Source of the DNA: Cafeteria roenbergensis
Lineage: Eukaryota > Sar > Bigyra > Bicosoecida > Cafeteriaceae
Length of the DNA stretch: 64,000 bases
Direction of reading: 5' to 3'
Assembly (NCBI GenBank): GCA_008330645.1
Contig: VLTN01000033.1
Coordinates: 1-64,000 of the forward strand
Made by a program: the position numbers and the translations under genes. Below are positions 1 to 8,956 of this stretch, in pieces (within the stretch, counting starts at the first letter, position 1; the number at the start of each line of letters is the position of its first letter). Under the pieces are notes generated by a model, which had not been told where the DNA came from, ran no database searches, and was given only the letters and a program-made list of their open reading frames with translations.

Positions 1-1122
1 CCTGCACAGCACGCTGCAGGGCCGAGGCGCTGGCAAAGGGCACGCCGGAGAAGCGTGTCGCCAACATCGACGACCCGGCCATGCTGCGTGTCATGAGCGA
101 CCTGGTCGCGTTCCGAGAGGCGTGCGTGCCGGGAACGCACTACTGGCTCCGCAACACGATGATGGGGCCCCGCGGGCTCACAGACGAGGAGTTCGCGGTG
201 GTCACCCGCTACCGCATCGGAGCCTCCGAGGCCGACCACGTGGTGCCAGACGGCGTGTCGATCAACTGCGCGTGCGTGCAGCGGGACACCACCGCGAGAG
301 GCACCGTCCACATCGGCGGGGTCTCGGGCGTGGCACATCACCTGGCACGCTGCCGCTGCGGCAAGGGCTCCACCATCCGGGCGCACAACGACGTCCGCGA
401 CGTCCTGCACGCGGCGGTGCGCTCGGCGGGACTACAGTCGGTGGTGGAGCCCTCCAGCTGGCAGGACGGGCAGACGCGCTTCGGGTCCCAGCCGGGGTCC
501 AGCGAGGCCGCGCGCAAGCGACCGGACCTGCGGGTGCACGTCGACTTCGAGACCACCTGTCTCGTCGACGTGCAGATCACCTCGGCGGTGAGCAAGTCCT
601 ACGTGACGCAGGGCCTGCAGAACATGGACGCCTTTCTCGAGCGCCGTGAGAATGACAAGATGAGGGAGTACAAGAAGAGCTCAGCTACAAAGGACAACAT
701 GAGCTCCATTGTGCCCTTCGTCATCACGACCACGGGACGCATGGGACCGGCGGCCTTCGCCTTCCTCAAGAAGGTGGCGGACACGGCCTTCGGTGATCGG
801 CCAAGGGAGCGTGCGCGCTGGGCCTTTCGCTGGCTGTCGAGGCTGAACGAGGTCATCGCCAAGGGACTGGCGACCCAGCTGATCGGGCAGACGCAGTACC
901 TGCGGCAGCAGGTGGAGCGTATGCGGTGAGCAGGGGCGGCTGGTTGGCGACTCGAGGCAGTGTGATGGCAGGGAGCTGGGATTTGAGACTTGGGATTGTG
1001 GGTTTGGCGCGGTTTGTGATTCATCGGTGATGGAGTTGCAGGATTGGTGATTGGTGAGTCTATGAATCGAGTGTGTGGCATGGTTTTGCGAGCTTTTGAC
1101 CCCCCCCAACGATGTTCATCAT
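1..1122 (+). mobile_element. Retroelement-like unit, copy 1 (cut by window edge)
   Basis: This is the 3' part of a unit present three times head-to-tail. Its reading frame is open from the window edge (codons in frame from base 3) to the stop at 927-929. It encodes the same C-terminal protein region as copies 2 and 3, with only a few substitutions. The untranslated tail runs from 930 to about 1122. It is rich in TTGGGATT/GATTGGTGA-type words and ends in eight C's followed by AACGATGTTCAT. The protein has the order of the region downstream of reverse transcriptase in many protist LINE-type proteins: a WLRN start, an LTDEEF helix, an H-C-C-type metal knuckle, an EP motif, then RPDL and DVQIT. 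The LINE assignment is inference; the repetition is seen directly. Confidence 0.75.
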
Positions 1123-3164
1123 TAAGCGGAGTCCGGTCGGGCGGTGGAGGTGCGGCTGCCGCCAGCGCGGCGGGAGCGGCGACCGAGATGACGACGAGCG
1201 GCGGCGGCGCAGCGGCAGCTAGTGCGGCTGGCGCTCCAACCGGCCAAGAGACGTCTGATGCCGCACAGCCGAGAGTGGATGCGGCACAGGTCTACTCGGT
1301 CAGGCGAACGCCGGCGATCGGGTTGGCCAGGGACGGACCCGACGCGGACGCGGACGGCAACGACCCCAACTGGAAGGGCATCTCGCTCAAGAAACTCGTG
1401 ATGCGGGCGCTGAGGCGCTCAGACCGCAGCGATGCGACCAAGGAGGTGGGCGACATCCTGCTGCGATGCGAGGAGGTCGCCAAGGGAGCCTACCGGGACT
1501 ACGAGCGGGACAGCAAGGAGTACAAGGACGCCTGCACCGAGGCACGGTACTTCAGGCCGGACAAGGACTGCGTCGTGGGCAAGGAGGCCGACCTTCATGC
1601 CGCCAGGGTGACGAAGCGCTACCAGCTGGCGCACGTGTGGAGGTCTGACATCGCGGGGGCTGTCGAGGGCCTGGAAGAGCTGCGCGCCGAGATCGAGGAG
1701 CTGGCGCTGGAGGCGATGATGGAGCTCGGATCTGGCGACGAGTTCTCGGTTGACATGGAGGCAACTGCAAACCTGGTGGAGGAGTTCATCAGGGCCTGCA
1801 AGGGAGCCCGCTGCCTGGCCGCAGCGACAGGGTTCGAGGGCTTCTTGCCCGACACCCTGGGTAAGCTGCCAGGCGAGCTGAAGGCCAAGCTCCGCAAGTG
1901 CCTGTACGGCGACGGGGTGACGGCGCGGGCGAACGAGCAGACCGAGGCGCCCTGGCAGCGCAAGATGATGCTGCATCACGACGACATGCTGCGCATCAAG
2001 CACGAGTGTGTCTTCCTGCGCCGTCTGGCCAAGGCGCGCAGGGCCTGCACAGCACGCTGCAGGGCCGAGGCGCTGGACAAGGGCACGCCGGAGAAGCGTG
2101 TCGCCAACATCGATGACCCGGCCATGCTGCGCGTCATGAGCGACCTGGTCGCGTTCCGAGAGGCGTGCGTGCCGGGAACGCACTACTGGCTCCGCAACAC
2201 GATGATGGGGCCCCGCGGGCTCACAGACGAGGAGTTCGCGGTGGTCACCCGCTACCGCATCGGAGCCTCCGAGGCCGACCACGTGGTGCCGGACGGCGTG
2301 TCGATCAACTGCGCGTGCGTGCAGCGGGACACCACTGCGAGAGGCACCGTCCACATCGGCGGGGTCTCCGGCGTGGCACATCACCTGGCGCGCTGCCGCT
2401 GCGGCAAGGGCTCCACCATTCGGGCGCACAACGACGTCCGCGACGTCCTGCACGCGGCGGTGCGCTCGGCGGGGCTACAGTCGGTGGTGGAGCCCTCCAG
2501 CTGGCAGGACGGGCAGACGCGCTTCGGGTCCCAGCCGGGGTCCAGCGAGGCCGCGCGCAAGCGACCGGACCTGCGGGTGCACGTCGACTTCGAGACCACC
2601 TGTCTCGTCGACGTGCAGATCACCTCGGCGGTGAGCAAGTCCTACGTGACGCAGGGCCTGCAGAGCATGGACGCCTTTCTCGAGCGCCGTGAGAATGACA
2701 AGATGGGGGAGTACAAGAAGAGCTCAGCTACAAAGGACAACTTGAGCTCCATTGTGCCCTTCGTCGTCACGACCACGGGACGCATGGGACCGGCGGCCTT
2801 CGCCTTCCTCAAGAAGGTGGCGGACACGGCCTTCGGCGACCGGCCGAGGGAGCGTGCGCGCTGGGCCTTCCGCTGGCTGTCGAGGCTGAACGAGGTCATC
2901 GCCAAGGGACTGGCGACCCAGCTGATCGGGCAGACGCAGTACCTGCGACAACAGGTGGAGCGTATGCGGTGAGCAGGGGCGGCTGATTGGCGACTCGAGG
3001 CATTGTGATGGCAGGGATCTGGGATTTGAGACTTGGGATTGTGGGTTTGGCGCGGTTTGTGATTCATCGGTGATGGAGTTGCTGGATTGGTGATTGGTGA
3101 GTCTGTGAATCGAGTGTGTGGCATGGTTACGCGAGTTCTTGACCCCCCCCAACGATGTTCATCA
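1108..3164 (+). mobile_element. Retroelement-like unit, copy 2 (longest copy)
   Basis: This is the longest of the three units. It begins directly after the conserved C-run and AACGATGTTCAT end of copy 1 and ends with the same C8-AACGATGTTCAT motif at 3143-3162. About 800 bases at its 5' side (roughly 1124-1916) have no counterpart in copy 3 and none visible in copy 1, which is cut. No target-site duplication can be set apart from the recurring end motif. The unit is very similar to copies 1 and 3 over the shared part, so the duplication is recent or the copies are being homogenised. No reverse-transcriptase motif (such as a YxDD box) is visible. The unit is therefore 5'-truncated, non-autonomous, or a derivative that lost the polymerase. 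Confidence 0.75.
1188..2972 (+). CDS. Retroelement-derived ORF with LINE-type C-terminal domain, no RT seen
   Basis: I recognise only the C-terminal half. The frame is open from 1044, but codons before about 1124 lie in the tail of copy 1. The first ATG inside the unit is at 1188, giving 594 residues. The N-terminus is Gly/Ala-rich. A helical, charged region of about 280 residues follows that I cannot assign. The last 250 residues carry WLRN, LTDEEF, a cluster H-x3-C-x-C-G, a conserved N-D-V-R-D helix, an EP motif, RPDL and VDVQIT. The RPDL...DVQIT spacing resembles the PD-(D/E)xK arrangement of restriction-like endonucleases, as in LINE C-termini; nuclease activity is inference. No polymerase, RNase H or integrase motif is visible. 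It could also be a domesticated or purely parasitic fragment. Confidence 0.6.
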   Translation: MTTSGGGAAAASAAGAPTGQETSDAAQPRVDAAQVYSVRRTPAIGLARDGPDADADGNDPNWKGISLKKLVMRALRRSDRSDATKEVGDILLRCEEVAKGAYRDYERDSKEYKDACTEARYFRPDKDCVVGKEADLHAARVTKRYQLAHVWRSDIAGAVEGLEELRAEIEELALEAMMELGSGDEFSVDMEATANLVEEFIRACKGARCLAAATGFEGFLPDTLGKLPGELKAKLRKCLYGDGVTARANEQTEAPWQRKMMLHHDDMLRIKHECVFLRRLAKARRACTARCRAEALDKGTPEKRVANIDDPAMLRVMSDLVAFREACVPGTHYWLRNTMMGPRGLTDEEFAVVTRYRIGASEADHVVPDGVSINCACVQRDTTARGTVHIGGVSGVAHHLARCRCGKGSTIRAHNDVRDVLHAAVRSAGLQSVVEPSSWQDGQTRFGSQPGSSEAARKRPDLRVHVDFETTCLVDVQITSAVSKSYVTQGLQSMDAFLERRENDKMGEYKKSSATKDNLSSIVPFVVTTTGRMGPAAFAFLKKVADTAFGDRPRERARWAFRWLSRLNEVIAKGLATQLIGQTQYLRQQVERMR

Positions 3165-3167
3165 ACC

Positions 3168-3238
3168 TTGTGAGTGTGTAAATCGAGTGTGTGGCATGGT
3201 TACGCGAGTTTCGACCCCCCCCAACGATGTTCATTCAA
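3168..3238 (+). repeat. Second copy of the element 3' tail, without coding sequence
   Basis: The last ~70 bases of the tail (GAATCGAGTGTGTGGCATGG-type sequence, then GTTACGCGAG, a run of eight C's and AACGATGTTCAT) occur twice in tandem. One copy ends copy 2 at about 3162; this is the second, just before copy 3. Such a tail-only unit fits an extremely 5'-truncated insertion into the end of the preceding unit, or slippage or recombination within the tail. Confidence 0.75.
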
Positions 3239-3251
3239 CATCTAACCCTAG

Positions 3252-4498
3252 GCGCGGGCGAACGAGCAGACCGAGGCGCCCTGGCAGCGCAAGATGGTGC
3301 TGCATCACGACGACATGCTGCGCATCAAGCACGAGTGTGTCTTCCTGCGCCGTCTGGCCAAGGCGCGCAGGGCCTGCACAGCACGCTGCAGGGCCGAGGC
3401 GCTGGCCAAGGGCACGCCGGAGAAGCGTGTCGCCAACATCGACGACCCGGCCATGCTGCGCGTCATGAGCGACCTGGTCGCGTTCCGAGAGGCGTGCGTG
3501 CCGGGAACGCACTACTGGCTCCGCAACACGATGATGGGGCCCCGCGGGCTCACAGACGAGGAGTTCGCGGTGGTCACCCGCTACCGCATCGGAGCCTCCG
3601 AGGCCGACCACGTGGTGCCGGACGGCGTGTCGATCAACTGCGCGTGCGTGCAGCGGGACACCACCGCGAGAGGCACCGTCCACATCGGCGGGGTCTCCGG
3701 CGTGGCACACCACCTGGCGCGCTGCCGCTGCGGCAAGGGCTCCACCATCCGGGCGCACAACGACGTCCGCGACGTCCTGCACGCGGCGGTGCGCTCGGCG
3801 GGGCTGCAGTCGGTGGTGGAGCCCTCCAGCTGGCAGGACGGTCAGGCGCGCTTTGGATCCCAGCCGGGGTCCAGCGAGGCCGCGCGCAAGCGACCGGACC
3901 TGCGGGTGCACGTCGACTTCGAGACCACCCGTCTCGTCGACGTGCAGATCACCTCGGCGGTGAGCAAGTCCTACGTGACGCAGGGCCTGCAGAGCATGGA
4001 CGCCTTTCTCGAGCGCCGTGAGAATGACAAGATGGGGGAGTACAAGAAGAGCTCAGCTACAAAGGACAACATGAGCTCCATTGTGCCCTTCGTCGTCACG
4101 ACCACGGGACGCATGGGACCGGCGGCCTTCGCCTTCCTCAAGAAGGTGGCGGACACGGCCTTCGGCGACCGGCCGAGGGAGCGTGCGCGCTGGGCCTTCC
4201 GCTGGCTGTCGAGGCTGAACGAGGTCATCGCCAAGGGACTGGCGACCCAGCTGATCGGGCAGACGCAGTACCTGCGGCAGCAGGTGGAGCGCATGCGGTG
4301 AGCAGGGACAGCTGAGTGGCGGCTCGTGGCAGTGTGATGGGAGTGATCTGGGACTTGGGACTTGGGATCATGGGTTTCGCGCGGTTTGTGATTCATCGGT
4401 GATGGAGTTGCTGGATTGGCTTTTGATGAGTCTGTGAATCGAGTGTGTGGTATGGTGACGCGAGTTTTCGACCCCCCCCCCCACGATGTTCATTCATA
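3252..4498 (+). mobile_element. Retroelement-like unit, copy 3 (short 5' end)
   Basis: The match to copy 2 begins abruptly at about 3252 (GCGCGGGCGAACGAG, equivalent to about 1924 in copy 2). It continues through the stop at 4299-4301 and the tail, which ends in 11 C's and ACGATGTTCATTCA at about 4495. The in-frame ATG at 3294 gives 335 residues covering the LINE-type C-terminal domain with all its landmark motifs. The 10 bases before the junction read CTAACCCTAG, which contains 9 bases of a (CCCTAA)n-type telomere repeat. A 5'-truncated LINE-style insertion explains the structure well; which class of element it belongs to is inference. Confidence 0.7.
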
Positions 4499-5269
4499 CA
4501 ACGCACTTGACGGCTGAGGGGCGATGAGTGCTGAGGCGGCCTGCGGCTTTGCGGCGTGTCGATCGACCAGCAGAATGCTGGTGACTGCGAGCTGATGCCG
4601 CAGCCAGCCCTCGCAGGTCGCCAAGCCAATTGCTCAGCGGAAGCTTTGAGCGTAGCCCCTTGACGTGCGGACGCGCGGCAAACAAGCTCTATCAACGGAG
4701 GCACTGAGGGCAGGCAAGCGCGCGGGGTGAGCGGGAGAATGACGGTCCTGACATTCGGCGCGACGGACGCTTTTTGCACGTGAAGCCTGCCTGGCCCCCG
4801 GCCCGCGTTTGTTTGCCATGCACCAACTCCCCGCTCCCAGCCCCCCACCCCCCCCCCCCCCGCGATGCGACTGCTCGAGCACAGGCGGGCACTTGAGTCT
4901 CCCCTGGTTCGGCGCCAATGCCCGCTCGCGTCGAAAGCGGCAGCTTGGAGCGCAGGCGGCGCAGACACAGTGCCACACCGAGCGATCCGCAACCCGAGCG
5001 AACGGATTCGCAACACAGCATGGGTCAACGCGGGTGGGTGTGAAGGTCGCCCGAGAGCGCCATGGTCTTCAGTCGCAAGGTTTAGGAATTGTCGCACGCA
5101 AATTTCATCAGCCAGCGTGCACCAGCCCGCTGGCAACGCTCGGGGTCTGCTGGCGGGACTCCCGGTGTGGCGGGCAGGCCTGTTGGGGCTGTCTTGAGGC
5201 TGTGTTGGGGGTGGGAGGAGGCAGGTTCTCAGTCACACAAGCCTGCGCTGCCGGCCATCGGGCGGTAGT
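4499..5269. other. Gene-poor spacer after the element array
   Basis: I see no supportable gene in these ~770 bases. It holds an imperfect C-run at 4841-4861 (six C's, A, fourteen C's). It lies between the end of the mobile array and the 3' end of the EEP nuclease gene. The several ORFs of about 60-240 codons on both strands are low-complexity, R/A/P-rich and match nothing I know. Confidence 0.6.
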
Positions 5270-8200
5270 TCACCTGGTGCGGCCTGCCCGCTCTTGGCGG
5301 CCTTCAAACGCGCGCGCAACGGCACGGTGCGCTGCTGCAGCATCTGCACGGCTCGCAAACCGCAGCACGGCCATAACTGGCAGGTGGTCCGACGGGAACT
5401 CTTCGGTTGGGAGTGCGACAGGCGTGGCATCGCCCAGCGCGTCGGCGTGGGGAAGCGCCAATGCCGTTCTGGGCAGCCCGTCGAGCACGGCCTCAGGGAC
5501 GCACGTCTCGGTCCCATAAAAGACAAAGTCCAGCGTGTCCGTGAACGTTGGCGATGCCACCGTGAAGGGCAAATCAGCTCCCATGCATGCATGCGCGGCA
5601 GACGCCATGGCTGGAAGGGCGGGGTTGACGCGTTCATGGCTTGCCGCGAGGTCATTCGCCACGACGTACGGTCCAGGGACTGCGCCGCCGCCTGCCTCCT
5701 GCCCTGCCCGAGCGTGGCTCGCGCTGATCCGCGCGGCCTTGACTGCCAAGGCCGTGGCGCTTGATGGAGTGCCGTTGAAGTCGCCAGACACCACCACAGC
5801 GTGCGCTCCGTGTTCTGCTGCGAGCCTGCGCAGTCCGACGCGCAGCGCCACCGCTTGCATGGCCTGCAAGTGCGGTTGCGTGTAGTCGGAGGACAGGTGC
5901 ACGGACGCTGCAAGCAGGCGGCGGCCGGTCACTCTGTGCACGAGGCACGCGACAGCCGCGACTTGCGGGAAGCCGCGCTGCCAGACTGCCTCGCCTCCCT
6001 TAAACAGAGCCATGGCTTCATCAGCGAGGCTTAGGACGTGCGTCGCTTCGCAGTCGAACTCGTCCCTGCGCCAGAGCAGAGCATTGCCGATTGTGTGCCC
6101 TGGCATTGGCTTTCCCCCGGACTTGACCTTGCGAGCGTAGAAGCTGCCGTAGCCGTGCATGCCGAGCGTTTCCTCGAACCAAGTATGCTTGTTGTCCAGT
6201 GGCCCGCCCCATCGCGGCACGTGCGCGGCGCGCTTCGCTGCGTGAACTTGCCACTTGGGCAGGTGGCCGCCGTCGGAAGGTTCGCTCGCGGCCGCCGCTG
6301 CCGCGTCGCTCGCAGCTTCCTCGGGCGTCGAGGCCGCTTCGCAGTCCACTGGGTCAGGCAGCACAACGTGCTTGCTGGGCATCGGCGACCATGACTCAAC
6401 CTCCTGCATGCACAGGATGGACGGCCGGCGGAACAGCACCTCAGCCACGATGAGGCTGCGTCGCCATCCCCAGCTCAGCGCCAGTGGCGAGCAGTGAGGG
6501 TAGTCGTCTGGATCCGCGTACGCGTCGGCCATCAGATTAAAGCTCATCACGCTAAATCGCCCCGCAGCTTGGTCTTCTGCGCTCTGGAACGGGGTGCCTC
6601 CCTCGGTTGCGGCGGCCAACGTGGCCACCCGAGGCAGCTTGGCTCGTTCAACCACGGGGTCTGCCGCCCCTTGGCCGCTGCCCTCGCGCTCCAACGCCGA
6701 CCGAAACGCATCCAGAGCAAGCGACGCCTCCCACCCCAGCTTGCTGTCCTCCTCCGGCACACCGGCATCCTCGGCCTCGCCACTGGAGGCGTCACTGCCT
6801 GTGGGGGACGCGGAGCCGGCCGGGGCGGCTGCTTGGCGCTCCTGCGTGGCAAAGTCCACGAAGCTGGCGTCGTCCTGGCCGACATTGGACACAGCCCTGC
6901 CCACAGGCGCGGCCGCGAGCAGCGCCAGCTCGTCTTCGCTGGCTGCGGAGTCTGCGTCCACGACGCCACCCGAGCTTCTCGAGCCGGAGGCACAGCCGGC
7001 AGTACCAGCGGCGCAAGCCCCACTTGCGGCGACGTGCCCGGCTTCCCCGGCTCCGCAAGCCGCGTCCCGGGCGTAGTGCGGACTGGGCGCGTCCCTGGAC
7101 GTTCGCTCTCGCGGAGCGGGCGACGCCACCCACCTGCGGTGCGTGGGCATCCCCGCCGCAACGAAAAAGCTGCCCGCTTCTGGCCTCTCCGTGACCATGG
7201 CAGGCAGGGGCTTCCCCGCGAGCTCCTCGGCCAGCAGCGCGAGCTTGGCTTCGCTCAGGCACGTCCGCGGCACCTGGCGAGCGGTTGTCAGAGCTGGGCA
7301 GGTCAGGGCGGCGTCGGCAACAAGCGCCTCTTGAGCCTCGCCGGGTCTGCCCGCGGCCTCGAGCTGCTGCTTCACTCGTGGCAAGCTGGCCAGCTGCGAT
7401 GTCGACAGCGACCCTTGCTGGGCTGCCACGGTGCGCAGCAGCGCGGGGTCGAACCGCAGTCGGGCGGGGTGGAGATGAAATTCCAGGGCAGCTACGACGC
7501 GTGCCACAAGCTCGTCGTCGCCTCCGCGCGCTCCTCGCACAAGATCTCCGTCGACTTCCTCCACGCTGGCCTCGGCAAGGAGCAGTGACTGGGGCTTGCT
7601 GAGGCTAGTGGCGACAGGGACTCGCACGCGGTGTCCCTGTGAGTCGCAGTGCGCGATGACCGCGACTCCAACGTCGGCTGTCCCGTTGGCGCCATCGCCA
7701 AGGTATACTGGTGCCAGCAGCGACGAGGGCGCGAGCTCCGCTGCAACCTCCAGCCCAGGCAGGGCGCCAGCCGGCAAAGTGATGCTCTTCAGCGACTTGA
7801 TCAGCTCCTTCGGGGCGACTCCAAGGGCCTTGAGATCCGGGGCGGCGCAGAGCACGGGGAGGGGAATGCAGCCCTGCTCCGTGCGCGCAGCAACTTGACG
7901 GAGACTGCGCGCTGCGAGGCTCGCAGGACCCATCCCTTCAGGGTCGGACAGGCAAACCAGCCGCTCGGCGCACCACCGGACTTGCAGCTCCCGAGGGGCA
8001 ATGGAAATGACCCGCCGCTCCGCCGCCGTGGCCGCCCCGCAGTCTGCTGCCGAGATCGCGAGCTCGGCGACGCGCTCTCGGGACAAGACAAAGGAAAGCG
8101 CGTCGGCAGCCTCAGCCACCAGCGCTGGGTCGCTAGAGAGCCTGGCGACCGGCGCTTGCGCCAACACGGCCTCAACTGGGATCACGTCTCCGTGGACGAG

Positions 8201-8675
8201 CAGCGCTGCCGGAACTTGTGCGCCGTTCCGGAACAGCTTGTTCAGGCAGTCACGCATCGCCGCAACTCGAACCGAGCGAGGCGTGGCGCAAAGCATGCCC
8301 CAAGCCTCCTCGACCAGTGGCGAGCTGCGGACAAGAGCTTGAATCAGCTGCAACGGCGGCTCGTCCCCGGCGGGCACGAGCGCCTTGACTGCATCCAACT
8401 CGGCAAACTCTCCGACTGAGACCCGAAAGCCCTCCTGCAGCGCGGAGTACCGAAAAGTGGCTTGTCAAGGGTGTTGGAGGGGGGGGGGGGGGGGGGGTGG
8501 CGGGCAGCACTGCGGGCGCCAGGGAACGGAATTGGCTGAGGCGTTTACGACATTCTCGGTTCCGGCGTCTCACAGGCTTGTCTCGAAAGAACTCGTCAAT
8601 GACGGTCTTCAGCTGCCTGGCAATCGCGCCGGATCCGCCTTTCGACTTTTTCGTCTTGCTTTGCTTGGGCGGCAT
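5270..8675 (-). CDS. EEP-family nuclease, CCR4/Angel/nocturnin type, with long N-terminal extension
   Basis: Predicted 1088-residue protein in two exons. Exon 1 is 8675-8574, starting MPPKQSKTKKSK. The intron is 8573-8435 (GTGAGA...CTGCAG). Exon 2 is 8434-5270. The intron carries a run of 19 C's on the coding strand as its polypyrimidine tract. The join is in phase and avoids a non-ATG start at 8398. Residues about 655-1070 form an endonuclease/exonuclease/phosphatase domain. Landmarks are MSFNLMADAYA, the metal-binding Glu in CMQEVESW (about 712), GDFNGTPSS (about 919) and SDHLPVMAVLRF (about 1050). The family includes poly(A) deadenylases and the NADP(H) phosphatase nocturnin. No leucine-rich repeat of Ccr4 is seen, so an Angel- or nocturnin-like role is equally possible. 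The N-terminal 600 residues are unassigned and partly acidic/Ala-rich. Confidence 0.85.
8435..8573 (-). other. Intron with a 19-base homopolymer
   Basis: This 139-base intron lies between GTGAGA (8573-8568) and CTGCAG (8440-8435) on the minus strand. It contains C19 (G19 on the given strand, 8479-8497) followed by T/C-rich sequence, which would act as the polypyrimidine tract. The homopolymer length is likely variable between individuals and error-prone in sequencing. Confidence 0.7.
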
Positions 8676-8956
8676 GGCCGCAGCGCTGTGTCGCGGGGAG
8701 CACGCTGCACGCGGGCTGGTGTGGCCTGGCGTTGAGAATCACTGTGAGCTCTGCCGGCGCAAGAAGCAGAGCCAAGACTTTGCGGCACACACTAGGATTG
8801 GGCGCGGCCGCCGTTGGCTGCGCGCCCTGCGGCCACAAGGAGCAGGCCTACCGCTGTCACCGCAGCGCAGGCAGGTGCGACCCCATTCACGGCGCGCTGG
8901 CGCACCACACAGTCCAGCGAGCCACAACACAACATGATGCGTCAGACGGCGCACGC

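Noticed and set aside
1-4498. LTR-type or virus-like element
   Set aside because: No long terminal repeats, capsid, protease, integrase or RT motif is visible; the tail is a 3' end repeat only, and the protein resembles LINE C-termini.
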